Shown in pieces: positions 22,791 through 33,760 of a stretch of 64,000 nt of DNA. The position numbers were made by a program, and so were the translations under genes. The notes under the pieces were generated by a model. That model searched no databases. It was not told where the DNA came from and worked only from the letters and a program-made list of their open reading frames with translations. Source of the stretch: Scenedesmus sp. ARA3 (taxonomy: Eukaryota; Chlorophyta; Chlorophyceae; Sphaeropleales; Scenedesmaceae); NCBI GenBank assembly GCA_004335835.1, contig RWJK01000525.1:59634-123633 (forward strand), given 5' to 3'. Numbering within the stretch: position 1 is the first letter of the stretch; each line of letters begins with the position of its first letter.

Positions 22791-25768
22791 GGGTCCTGCA
22801 ACCATCTGGTATGTTTGCTGGCTGGCACGAGTGTTTGGTTTGCTGTTCCTGCAGGGCTGTGGGGCTGCGGTGTAGTATTGGTGTATGTGTGTGCTGGTGA
22901 TGCAGCAGCGAGGATTGGCCATCAGCATCCCTCGCTGCACGCAGCACAGCCCGGCACGCAGCAGAGCTGCGTGTTGTTCACATGCTGTTTGCTGCACACG
23001 TTGGCTGTCACTTGCATTCAGCAGATGCTGCCTGTGTGCGCAGCAATCTGCAAAGGACGCGCTCTGTGTTGTATGTTGGTGTGCCAGGCTTGGTGATAAC
23101 ACACTGCGGCAATAGTCTGTTTCTGGAGTGGCGAGCCTTGTTGCATTGTTAGCAGGCGTAGCACAGCAGGAGTGTGCTGCTACTATTGATTTGTGTGCTG
23201 TGCCATCTTCCACCAGCCTGTGCTGGTGTGTGCATGCGTGGCGTAGTTATGCTTGTACCTATTGCTGCTTGTGCGCGCTGTGTTTTTGCTGTTGCCAGGC
23301 TCCTGTGGGACTGGCACGCCTGGTTGGTGCCCATTTATCAACTGTGCATGTGCAGGGTTCAGACGCAGGAGCAGTAGGGCCATGTGGCAAGATGTACATG
23401 TGTGAGTCTGCTGCACCGAGGCCTTGTTATGTGGCTTGCTGCCGCTGTCGGCAAGCTGCCGCCGTAAAACGGATGCCGCGTGCGTTGCAGGGCTGGGGCT
23501 GCGTTTGTTATGCTTTGCTTTGCATGCCCAAGGGCGGGATGAATTGCAGGAGGGTAGCTGTTTGATTTGCTTTGAATTGTGCGGGGTTCTTAGCAGTGCT
23601 GTGGCCGCACAGGTGCTGGCCAAGTTTGCACTGCCAAGGGTGCCCGCGCCTAGCATGGGGGCTGCTGCACGGCCTCAAAGTGAGCTTCTGCATAACAGGC
23701 TCCCGGCACACGGTATCAGGCGTTGGGTTGTGTTGCTTGATAGGCACAGGATTGCTGTGGGCTGGCATATTTGCGGCACGCAGCGACTTGGCTGCCTGCT
23801 GCGGGACTTGTGCCGGTGGCAGCTGGTTAGTTGGCTGCGGCTCTGTACAGTATGCAAGGGCAGGGGCCGGCTTTCGCCTGGCTGTGGAGGTTGGCCGCAG
23901 TGCGGTATGCTGCCTATTGACATCTTCTGGCGTGCTGTACGCCTGTCGCAGGTTGTTATTACCATTGCATGACTCCTCAGGTGCTCACCAGCTCTATTCG
24001 GTCACCGTGGCATACAAGCAGCCATTGTGCGACTGTTGAGCCTTGCTGACACTCAGGTTACTGACCCACAGCTGACTCTGCAGTTGTCTGACCTATTATG
24101 TATTTCTAGGCTTGCTTGCTTCCATGCCTTACTTGACCTATTGTCGGGCTATGGTGGGTGACATTGCGGGAGGCTGCACTTGCCACATTGTGCTTTTTTG
24201 CTTGTCTGCGGACTTGCCTAGCCCGTGTTGCCATGCCCTGACTGCTGACCATACAAACTGTTTGGAGGTGGAAGCAGGCCCTGAGGCAAAGGGCAAATGT
24301 GGGCTCAAACCTAGTAGGAGTGTGCAACCGGCCTGTGACAGCAGTGCCCCCTGAACCTTTGTGTCGGAGCTCCCCGCCTACTGTTAGGCACTGCTGTAGA
24401 AGCAACGGCTGTGTTCCTGGCGCCCCCCGCTGCTGTGCAAGCCGTGGTGATGTGGCTGTAGCAGCGGCGGCTGAGTGATGTTGTGAGCAGGGTGTGAGAG
24501 GTCCTCTGCATGCTGTGCAGCTGTGGTTCCACCTAGGTTGCTTGCAGCTGTCCTTCCATAGTGTTCTGCTTCCAGCTTTGGAGGACATGATGGAGTGCTT
24601 GCAATAGCCTGGTTTGTTACCAGGTGTTTTGTTTTGCTGCCACAGGGCCTCACAGCAGCATGAGTGGCCCCATGAGGGCCGCAAGGCAGTGCCAGTAGGG
24701 ATGCCAAAAGGTATGGCTTGCACTTGGCAAGGCAGGATTGTTGATGGCCTGATTGGCATGTGAGCTGGGCGGATGCGCAGCGCAAGTGTGCCCTTGTTGC
24801 TTAGTTAGTGGCTGCGGCGTTGGTGCCGCGTGATTGCCTCACTGCTGCACAACAGGACAGCATTGTGTTGGCTTCAACAACAGAATCCAGCTGCCGGGGC
24901 GCATATACGTTTTTAGCTGTCGCAACAAGTGCTAGCATGCTTGTGCTTGCGTAGGTGGGGCGGCTGCTGTGGTAGTGGCTGCTGTGCATTGCTGTGTCTC
25001 GCAACAGGAACAGTACAGCGCGGTGGCTGTCCAGCTGCAGTGCATGATCGGACGAGTAGCTGCGTGTTGTACTGTTCAGGTAGCATCCCCTGGCTTGGCT
25101 AGCTATCACAGCCCAGCTGCGGTTCATATCTTGGAAGCAGTGCTGTTGTGCATGTCCATGCATGGGGCCGACAGATGTTGGCTCCTGACTTGAGGCAACC
25201 ACCATGCGACGGCTTAGCTGCTGTTGAAGCTGGCTATGCTAGCTAGCTTTTGCATGTGGCTCAGCCTTGTAGCTACGCAGAATGCCTCAGGCTGCTGCTG
25301 CTGCGCGGTTGCAGTATGTACTGACAATATATTGTTCAATGATGACTGGATTTGTGAGCTCCAGTCAGAGGTACCAATCAAGAGCTGTCAGATTTGACCA
25401 GCAGCATGGTGTAACAGTGTTTGCACTGTCACACCTGAAGGGTTGACGTCACAAGTAATCAGGGTTTTGAGACTCAGCTTGCCCCATTTGCGACAGAGAA
25501 GTACGGCACAGTGCTGCAACAACTCCGTGCAAATGCCGCTGTTGCAACAGCAAACACCATCTATCCAGACGCTGGAAACGTCGGGCTGACACCGCTCAAC
25601 ATTGTACAGCAACTCCTAATAGTGTACAGGAAGACGTATGCTGCACTGGACACGGTATTTTGGACAAGAAGGAATATCCGCCCCCTCGCTGCTGGAATGC
25701 ATAGATCATAACACGTGCTTTGGCAGCCGCAGCACGTCGCCGCAGCTATAGCTTACAAACACTACAGC
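22791..25768. other. Convergent intergenic stretch, nothing recognised
   Basis: Three kilobases between the ends of the DGK gene (plus) and the VHL/metallopeptidase gene (minus). It is GT-rich near the DGK stop, like a 3' UTR. Long frames around 23.1-24.1 kb (plus) and 24.1-24.8 kb (minus) have Cys/Leu- or Thr/Pro-rich composition without motifs, and I do not accept them. A TTACA at about 25753 (TGTAA on the minus strand) lies only some 12 bases past the minus gene's stop, so it is doubtful as its poly(A) signal. Confidence 0.45.
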
Positions 25769-28395
25769 CTAGTTGAGAACAGCGTGATGGCTGCCGTGGC
25801 CCAACATGGCACGTGGCAGCGCGCCACCAGCCGCAGGCTGAAGCGCAGCAGCAGCAGAGCCCTCCAGCTGCTGTTGCGGCGTGCTGCTGCTGTCACTGCT
25901 AGCAGCAGCAGCGCGTGGCGGCTGGCCTGTGAAGACTCCTGGGCTAGTGTCTGTGTAGCACCAACAGTTGTCGCCATACACCTGCATGTGCACACAAGGT
26001 ACGGCTCAAGCAATGCACAGGCGGCAGTTCATGGGACAGGTTCACATGTATACATTTGTTCAGCAGACACGAGTATAAGCTCTTCCACAAGCAGCAGGAA
26101 ACCTCTGCCGTAGTGCTTGATGACTATGCAACCCGAATCCAACTTGATTTGGCCTTACTATCTTCAATTGGTCCGTAAGCGCCCAGTCTACACCAATGCC
26201 AGGCGCAATAAAGATGCATGTGGTGCAATTGTCGCCTATATTGAAACAATTCGCCTAAGTTGGCCTTGTGGCCTGAATTGTGGTGCCATTGTGGCTTACA
26301 CAAACAAACCGTGCAGCCCACCTTGAGTAGCAGCTCGGCCAGCAATGGGTCGTGCTGCTGCAGCTTCTGCCGCGTGTTGATGCCGCTGTTGACGTCACAC
26401 CTGTTGTCACACCACGCCACACCAAACACGGGCACAGGGAGTGTCAGCATGGTGTGCCTGAAGTTTTAGCTGAAGCCTGTTTTTGCTGCAGGAATAACCC
26501 ATTTCTTGGGGCCTTAACCCTTTGCCTGCCAATGTATCAAATGAAACAAGGGCCTGAAAATGTGTGCAGGCCTAGGCTATTCCAATCCATGGGGCGCTGC
26601 TGACATGAGTATGCTGTGTGTTGTATGGTGTGGATGCTGTCAGAGAGGCTAACAGCCCTGAGCACCAAAGACTGTATGCATCCTCAGCAATCACTGCTGT
26701 CACGGTGACATCACAGCTGGCGCCTCTGCAGTCACCTGCCATGCAGTTAACATCGATTTTGCAGAGTTTTTAGCATGTGAAGCAGATGAAAGTAGTCGGA
26801 CGAAGTGGGCGTAAAAAGATCTATGCAGTGTGCGGCAGCCTCACCGCACAGTAGCGCCAAACCAGGCTTGGCTGGCCTCAGCAAAGTACTCGTCAGCGTT
26901 GTCCATCATGTAGCATTCTGCATGCACAGCAGCAGCAGCAGCAGCAGCAGCAGTAGCAGCATTGTACACAGCACAAGTGACTTCAGCAACAACTGGAATC
27001 ACCGGGCGCAGGTACAGCACCATTGACACATGCTCACAAAGAGAGGAGGGTATGCAGGCAGCAGCACTCCACTGCACCACAGCATGCATGCAGTGATTCT
27101 ACAATAGCAAGGCATAGGCAGCTGAAAACACGGCAGCAGCAGCAGCAGCAGCGGCGGCAGCAGTGGTCCGTACCTGAGTCGTACAGCTTCTGGTGCTGCG
27201 CCTGCTCGAACAGGCTGTGCACTGCAGCCGTGTCTTCTGCAGAGAAGCCCAGGTTCATCACACTGCACAGCACCACCATGGCAGCAAGTATTGAGTCTGA
27301 GCCACAGCAAGTGCTGCGTTTTGTAGCAAACAGCACTGGGATGCGGCAGCATGTGGAGCTGCCACTGTAGTGACGGATGCTTTGGGCAGTGCTGGGTGCT
27401 GCATGCAGTGCCAAGGATGATGCCCCACGCCCGAGTGCTCTCATGTCTGCAGCTCCTTGCACCGCATTTGCGCATGCCGGCTGTTCAGGCCCTGCAAGGA
27501 CCCGGGTGGCTCCACCAGCAAACGCAGGTCGCATCTGACAAGTTTGGCGGCAAACAAAGCGATTTAACATTGCAGCAGGCACGCGAGCACTGTGCAGCAA
27601 TTGACCCAGACTGTGCTAGCTTCATTGCTCCTGCCACCCTCAGGACCTCACCAGTGCGCAAACTCATGCACCAGGATGCTCTCGCCAGCGTAGCGGCTGC
27701 AAGGAAGACAGCAACAAGGTCGAGGCAGCATGGCGACACCATCAGACCACCAAGGTGTTGCCCAGCAGGTGTTCAGCAACGCACCAAGCATGCAGTGCGT
27801 GCACTGCTTTGCAATGCATTGCTTTTCAATAGGCAGCAGCATCAACGTACCATAGTGCACCTTCCACACATTCAACATGTGGCACACGGCTAGCAACTGC
27901 AGCACGCCAGATGCACCAAAACGGTATGCAACCAATCGAGGCAGCAGCTCACTTGTCGCCCGTCATGGTAAGGTTCTCCTCCCCGCATGATGCCGTGGGC
28001 ACTGCACACGTGGCGCCCATCCCGCGCGTGGTGGCATCAATGTCCCTGCCGCCCTCCTCTGCCTGGAAGCGCAAGAAGCGGTGGCATGGGATGTCACTGG
28101 TCACCTGGCAGCAGCAAGCAGCAAGCAGCAGCAGCAGTGGATTAGGTTGTTTGTTGTGAGTGCTGTGAGCAATGAGCACTGCTGCCAGTAACAAGAAAAG
28201 GCAGGAGGCATGTGGCTCACCTCGTAAGATGGCAGCAGGAACAGCAGCAGCAGCAGCAGGAGCACAGCTCCATGACCTGGCGGCTGCCGAATGACGAGCC
28301 TAAACTAACCCGCTGCCACCAACTGCAGCCAAGCATGCACATGCAACATGCAGCCGGCTGTCACCACAAACTGCATTATCGAGGCAAGAAGCGTC

Positions 28396-28437
<42 letters not shown>

Positions 28438-29937
28438 TTGCCTGCCCCACCTGGCACTTGCCGATGATGGCCAGCCTGCAGCCTGCTGCCACGAGGCGCT
28501 GCATGATGTCGGGACGGGTGCAGGCTGTCATGTGGGTGATGCCGCAGGCCAGCGCTGACACAGCCTCATCACACACGCAGTCGTACGCCTGGCAGGCAGG
28601 ACGGCAGGCAGGCGGCCAGGCGGCCAGGCAGGCAGGCAGGCAAGCAGGCAGGCAGGCAGGCAGGTGGGCAAGCAGGCGGGCAGGCAGGCAGGCAGCCAGG
28701 CAGCCAGGCAGGCAGCCAGGCAGGCAGGCAGGCGAGCAGGCGGGCAGGTAGTGGGCTTCACTTCATGTCAGGCCACTTTGCTACAACTTCTCTACACAAG
28801 GAGAGGCTGACCAGCTGTAAGGTGTGGCAGTGCAAGGCGTGCCGCGCCCCTGCAGCGCATTGCTGCCTGAGCACAGCTAAAGAGGGCTGCACATGCACAC
28901 ATGCTGTACCACCACCAGCACCATTGCCGCATGCCTGACACAGCCCGTTAGGTGCCAGCGGCTGATTGGTTTGAAACGAACAACTGTCGGAGCAGGTGGC
29001 CTACCATGATTGGCATGCCAGCCACACTTCCACGCTGCCTGTACTGGCCCCACTCCGGCTTCGCCCAGCTGCTATCATCTTCCTCCGCCTGCTGCTGATG
29101 CTCTGCTGCTGCTGCCAGCCGCTTGACCTGCAGCTTGCCGCCTGGCTGCAGCCAAAGCACTGCAGAGGGCCCTGCAGGCAGCAGCAGCAGCAGCAGCAGC
29201 GATCACAGCTGCGCATGAGTGCACTGCATCTTGCATGCTTATCATCACATGCCCAAGGCAAGGACAGCAACTGGGCCAGCATGCCCCAGCTTCAGCTTCA
29301 GCGGGCGTTCCAAAGACAACTGCAGCAGGTTGATGCGTGGCTTCTGTGTCTGGATCAACACTGGGGTGATGCTGCTGCGGCTGATGCTGCTCACCCATGT
29401 AGCTCCACACCGGCTTAGCTGAGCCATCAGAGGGCTTGAACTGCCATGGATGCGTGCTGAAGGTGCCTGCAGACGTCAACACCAAACACTATTAGAAGGA
29501 TGAATCTCTTGGAAGAGCCGAGCAAGCTAGGAGAGCAGCGGGCTCAGCTGCAAGCCGAATACTGTTGCTGTGTGACCTCACTCACTGAGCACGTGCACTC
29601 TTCCGGGCCTAACAGTGCCAAACTGCTGCAGCGTCCCTTCATAGTTGACCCTGCATTGCGGCAGCTGCGTAAGTTACTGTGCTCGCCGGGGTACCTCTGC
29701 AGCAGTTGCTGCTGCTACTGCTGCAGCAGCTGCTGCTGCTGCGTGTTCAAACGTGGCTGTCGTCACTGACCAGTACACACTGATCTGGAAGTTGCAGTCG
29801 TTGTGTACGCGCAGCTTAGCTGGCTTGCTACGTTTATCGTTCCAAGTAGACTTCTGATGACGGTGCTTCTGCTTTCGTCGAAGCTTGAGCGGTGTGGCGA
29901 GAGCGCCAGCGATTGCAACCAGCATCTTTCTGATCAT
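25769..29937 (-). CDS. VHL-beta-domain protein fused to a HEFAH zinc metallopeptidase (11 exons)
   Basis: Exons in order: 29771-29937, 29586-29650, 29395-29466, 29005-29171, 28451-28588, 27953-28104, 27652-27696, 27174-27262, 26845-26917, 26322-26400, 25769-25981. The total is 1260 bases, 419 residues, and every phase joins. Residues about 43-90 resemble the beta domain of von Hippel-Lindau protein: LRVHNDCNFQISVYWVNYEG, then FGTVRPG and STHPWQFK (the H-x-W pair sits where VHL has His115/Trp117). The second half is a zincin: SCGEENLTMTGDN, then YAGESILVHEFAHCVMNLG with HEFAH at 264-268, and DNADEYFAEASQAWFG, whose Glu308 or Glu312 could be the third, gluzincin-type zinc ligand. It ends with SGINTRQKLQQHDPLLAELL and a Ser/Ala/Gln-rich tail. 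The start ATG at 29937 gives a short hydrophobic then basic N-terminus, so a weak signal peptide is possible. An in-frame ATG at 30042 is the alternative start. I recall related HEFAH proteins in fungi and bacteria but cannot name the family. Substrate unknown. Confidence 0.8.
28397..28436. repeat. (CAG)n microsatellite
   Basis: Thirteen CAG/AGC units inside the intron just after the exon that ends at 28451 of the minus-strand VHL/metallopeptidase gene. On the sense strand it reads CTG. It is not translated in the model. Confidence 0.85.
28589..28749. repeat. (GGCA)n tetranucleotide array, about 160 bp
   Basis: A dense array of GGCA units with GGCC, GGCG and AGCA variants. On the minus, sense strand it reads TGCC/CCTG and runs straight into the acceptor of the VHL/metallopeptidase exon 28451-28588, so it forms an unusually long pyrimidine-rich tract. 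It creates a spurious Gly-Arg-Gln-Ala open frame on the plus strand. Confidence 0.9.
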
Positions 29938-30087
29938 CGTATCGAGTTCGGTGAGAACGCAAGCTTGGGCCCCTAAATGTGCACATTCTGGCAGTAGCTG
30001 GTACGACAGGGATTGTGGTCCCGTCACTTGAATTACCTGCATGCTTCCCTTGTCCTTCCTGAGCCTCTGCAGCCTTCAGAATTCCAC

Positions 30088-30102
30088 TTACAATTAGTTA
30101 CA
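30088..30102 (-). terminator. Paired TGTAA poly(A)-type signals for the dioxygenase gene
   Basis: Two TGTAA motifs on the minus strand (TTACA at 30088-30092 and 30098-30102), some 140-155 bases past the dioxygenase stop at 30244. TGTAA is the common green-algal poly(A) signal. They lie only about 150 bases before the start of the next gene downstream, so the intergenic space is very short. Confidence 0.6.
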
Positions 30103-30243
30103 ACGTGGAGATTCAAATCATAAGTTGCCTCACACAAGCAGCGAATGGCACAACATACCATCACACAGCACTGCCAGTTGTGGCAGGCTGCAGCGCACCT
30201 GCGCTGCATTCAATGCAAGTTGCACCTGGGCTTGAGCCACCCA

Positions 30244-30844
30244 TCACTCAAACACCAGCGGCAGGGTGATCACCGTGTCTCCCTCTTCGCTCTCAGGGAA
30301 CTCTGCTGCCATTAAGCTGTCGCGAATGACATGCTGCACAGCTCCCCTGATGGTCCCGCTGTCTAACAGCCCACTGCCAAGACCCAAGTCCGCAGCAGCA
30401 GCAGGCAGCGCCACCAATGTGTCTGCAAGGAATTTCACATCTGTAACTGCCCCAGTCTCGCCAGACACGCGCAGCTGCATGCTGATGGTGCCTGTCACCT
30501 GCGGCAGCGCCTGCAGCTGATCAAACATCGGAAACAGCGCTGCGTTGAGGTGCTGCAGCGCTTCCTCCTCCGGCAAGGGGCCGTCAAAGAAGGGCGATGG
30601 CTCAGTGAACCAGCCTGCAGGTTGAGGTGCATTCGTTGTTATTTTGTTATTTTGCTTCGACAGTGTCGTCTCTCTGTCAACACATTGCAACGTGTGGCGC
30701 TCTCTACATCTTCATCTGTTGGGCAAGCACCCAGCTGCCAATAAGTCAGACAACGAGCAGCTTGACTGCGCAGGATGCTGCAGCTGGGCAAGGATTAACC
30801 AAAAGTTTGCATCTGGCACGCGGAGCAGCTGCTACAGGGGCATT

Positions 30845-30884
<40 letters not shown>

Positions 30885-33398
30885 TGCTGTGCCACCAGCA
30901 CTCACCATGCAGCACCAGGCGCCCCTTTTGTGGGTCGCGCGTGCCTGCCACAGGCCTCACGCCGTGAGGGAAGCGCGGGTCAAATACTGCACAGCAGGAT
31001 GGAGACATTAACCGTACGTGAACTGCAAGCAACCGCCAGCAGAATGCATTTTGGAGTGTATGGGATGATGCTGCGACAACCTCATACGAAAGCTTGCCAG
31101 GCCCATCATGCGCTAATTTTATAAGCAGCGGTCAGCTGCCGTCAAAGGCTGACTGCGCGCAGCTGCGCCGCAGGGCATCGCTGCCGGGCTGAAACAAAAT
31201 ACTTCTCTACACATGCAGCGGCTCTGCAGGGGTGCAGGGGCGCCGGAATGCGCTGCAGAGCAGCCTTCACATACAAACAGCCCGCACCTGTGAGCTGGTT
31301 GAAGCGCGGCTCCACCAGTGTGACCAGATCAGTCAGCTCCAGGCCCTTGCCGGGGCTGAAGGACTGCCAGAAGCTGCCCAGCAGTTGAGGCTGCAGGATC
31401 TGCGTCTCACCACCTGCAGTGGCCAGCAGCAGCAGCAGCAGCAGGCGACATAAGGTGGCGTCATTAGCAGCAAGGCTGTGCCTGCTTACGGGTTGCCCAG
31501 AAGACAGCGGCAGCTGCACGGCGCTTGCGCCGCACTGGGGAAGGAGCAGGCACATGCATGCTTCAAGCCGTTTTGGGCATATAGGCTATCAATGCTGCAT
31601 TGTGCAACCCAAACAGCAGCTCACAACTCGCACAGACATCTTGAATATGTCACTTCTGGCTACACCGCACCTGTGAAAACGCGGCCCTCCCATGGCGTGA
31701 GTGACAGCACGTAGGCAAATGGCCCGTGGAAGCTGTCGCAGTGCAGGTCCTGGCCGCAGCCGTCAATGTAGTAGCTCATCCACACAGGGCTGATGGCGCG
31801 GCAGCCCTGCAGGCACACACATGCACATGCACATGCACCCACATGCACCCAGTCGCGTGTTGCTCAAGACAACAGGCGGTGAGGGCTTTAGCCGCCAAGG
31901 GCTGGCATGCCCCTGCCAATCTGTGCATGTGCCAGCAGGGTCAACCTCTAGCCTTTGCTTCACGTTGGCTGCGCCTGCAGCACGCAAGGATGGAGTATAG
32001 TACATGTGGCGCAACAGGCAGCCTTTGCAAAGCACTTTGCCTGCTCATCTGATTGCAGAACTGCCCCCGCTGCTGCTGCTGGTGGTGGTGATGGTGCTGC
32101 TGCTGCTGCCCAGCAGCCGGTGCTGCTGCTGTTGCTGCTGCGGCTGTGTTGAAACGCACCAGCTGCTTCTCGCCATACTCCAGCAGCGCATCCACCAGCT
32201 GCGTATGCAGCTGCTCCGGGAAGTACGCAGACGCCTGTGACAGCAGCAATAGCAGCATCAGCCACCCAGCAGATTCAGGGTGGTGCAGGTAGACTTGACC
32301 ATGATTGCTGGCACTGCAGCAGGTCAACACGTAGCACGCTTAACAGACAGGTGAGCAACGGGCATTTCAGGAAGGGTGCAGCAGGTGGCGCTTACCTGCG
32401 TGCGATGCAGCGTGTATTGGTCCTTGACATACCTGGAGCGCAGCAGCAGCAGCACCAGCAGCAGCAGCAGCAGCAGTGACATCTTTGTCAGCAGCTGCAG
32501 GCATCAAACGACGCAGCCGCAATGCTCCCAAGCACGCACCATGGTACGCAGACATGCATGCATCCTGTCACCATACGCGGAGGCCTTGTCACTGCGCTGT
32601 TACTAACATTACCGTCAATCAGGAGGAGATGCCTACGCGGCCAGCCGCAGCTTACCAGTAGTCCCACATGAACCGCTCCTGTGTGGTGTGGCGGGGATCC
32701 TGAAAGCGCTCATCAAATACATCGCGCAGCTGCTGGCTCACAGGGGAGAAGTCGGGCACAGTGACTGCACACACAACAATGCAGCAGTGCAGTTAGTCTT
32801 GTTAATGTATTACTCCACTGGCAGGTTGTGCGTCAGCTTACTCGGCTGCAATTTGACTGACACACTGCAAGCTGCTGTGGAAGTTTAGAAGCACACGGCG
32901 TGTGGCAGCATCTGCGCTGTGTTGCTGGGTTGATGGATGGGCGATGGCGCAGTTGTGACCATCACAGATGCGGCACTCACTGACGTGCTGAGCCTTGCTG
33001 AGCTCCGTGAGCTCCGCATCATCTTCATCATCATCAGCTTTTCCTGCAAGCACATGCACACATAGGTGTAAGAAGAATAGGGCACCTCAGCAGCTCTGTT
33101 AGAGACCAGCCCGTAGTCTCCTATACTGCTGGAAGCATTGCAAGTGCAATACAGATGAGATCCACGCTAGGTGCTGCCTGGTATGAGGAGGCTGTAGCAT
33201 GCATGTGGCATGCTCACCTTGCCGCTTGCGCTGCCGCTGCTGCTGTCGTTTGCGTTTCTGTGCAGCTGCCTTGCTGGAGAAGCCAACTGCAGCTGGCGGC
33301 TGCAACCTTCGAAGAGGCAGCTTGCATGTGGCCGGTAGCAAGTTATGCGGGCATGTTGCTGGTGGCCTTAGCACACGAGTGCTGCTGCTGCTGAGCAT
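30244..33398 (-). CDS. 2-oxoglutarate/Fe(II)-dependent dioxygenase, hydroxylase-like (9 exons)
   Basis: Exons: 33218-33398, 32981-33043, 32656-32764, 32396-32432, 32160-32234, 31671-31806, 31288-31413, 30906-30986, 30244-30614; 1179 bases, 392 residues, all phases consistent. The double-stranded beta-helix core shows the iron triad: His177 and Asp179 in DLHCDSFHGPFAYVLSLTPW, and distal His250 in FDPRFPHGVRPV, with Arg259 or Arg265 downstream as candidate 2OG anchor. Other conserved-looking parts are RFMWDYWYVKDQYTLHRT, AISPVWMSYYIDGC and GRLVLHGWFTEP. The N-terminus (MLSSSSTRVLRPPATCPHN...) is Ser/Arg/Pro-rich and resembles an organelle transit peptide, followed by a basic Lys/Arg/Gln stretch and an acidic patch. 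The substrate cannot be read from sequence. It resembles a conserved 2OG-oxygenase family with these motifs rather than a classical procollagen prolyl hydroxylase. It lies directly upstream of, and co-oriented with, the VHL-domain gene. Confidence 0.85.
30851..30889. repeat. (CTG)n microsatellite in dioxygenase intron 8
   Basis: A run of CTG triplets with one CTC interruption, some 17 bases past the end of the exon at 30906 on the minus strand, where it reads CAG. It is intronic and therefore not translated. Confidence 0.8.
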
Positions 33399-33760
33399 GC
33401 TGCTGCTGCTCCTGCTGCAGCTCTTGCCGCTGCTCTCCGCTGCAGCTCTTCCCGGCGTAAAAGCTTATAGCTACTTGGGTATACTCCGATGGTTTGTTTG
33501 TTGTGTACTGACGAGGTGTGGGAGCAGTGCAGCAAGGCTTTCCGACACTTGTCGGCGAGAACGAACCGATGCTCACAGGCGCACGCAGATGCCGCTACAA
33601 GCACTTGAAGCCGTTCGTGAGACGTTGAAATTGTCTTCTTTTCTGTGTAGCAGGTCACACCTGCAGCTGAGAAGCCGCAACACCTGCACCCCTCAACGTT
33701 GACCTTCTTCTGCAACAGCAGTCTGTTGACTGTTCAACTTCTCATGGTATGGCAAGGATT
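33399..33760. other. Short intergenic gap between two minus-strand genes
   Basis: 362 bases between the stop of the kelch/Sfi1-like gene and the start of the dioxygenase gene. It must hold the 3' UTR of the former and the promoter of the latter. I see no TGTAA signal on the minus strand and no other defined element. Confidence 0.5.

Noticed and set aside
24106..24759. 217-codon minus-strand frame
   Set aside because: No recognisable domain, no supported splice sites, and Thr/Pro/His-rich composition like random antisense.
28212..28751. Gly-Arg-Gln-Ala repeat protein frame on the plus strand
   Set aside because: Produced by the CAG and GGCA repeat arrays, antisense to exons of the metallopeptidase gene.
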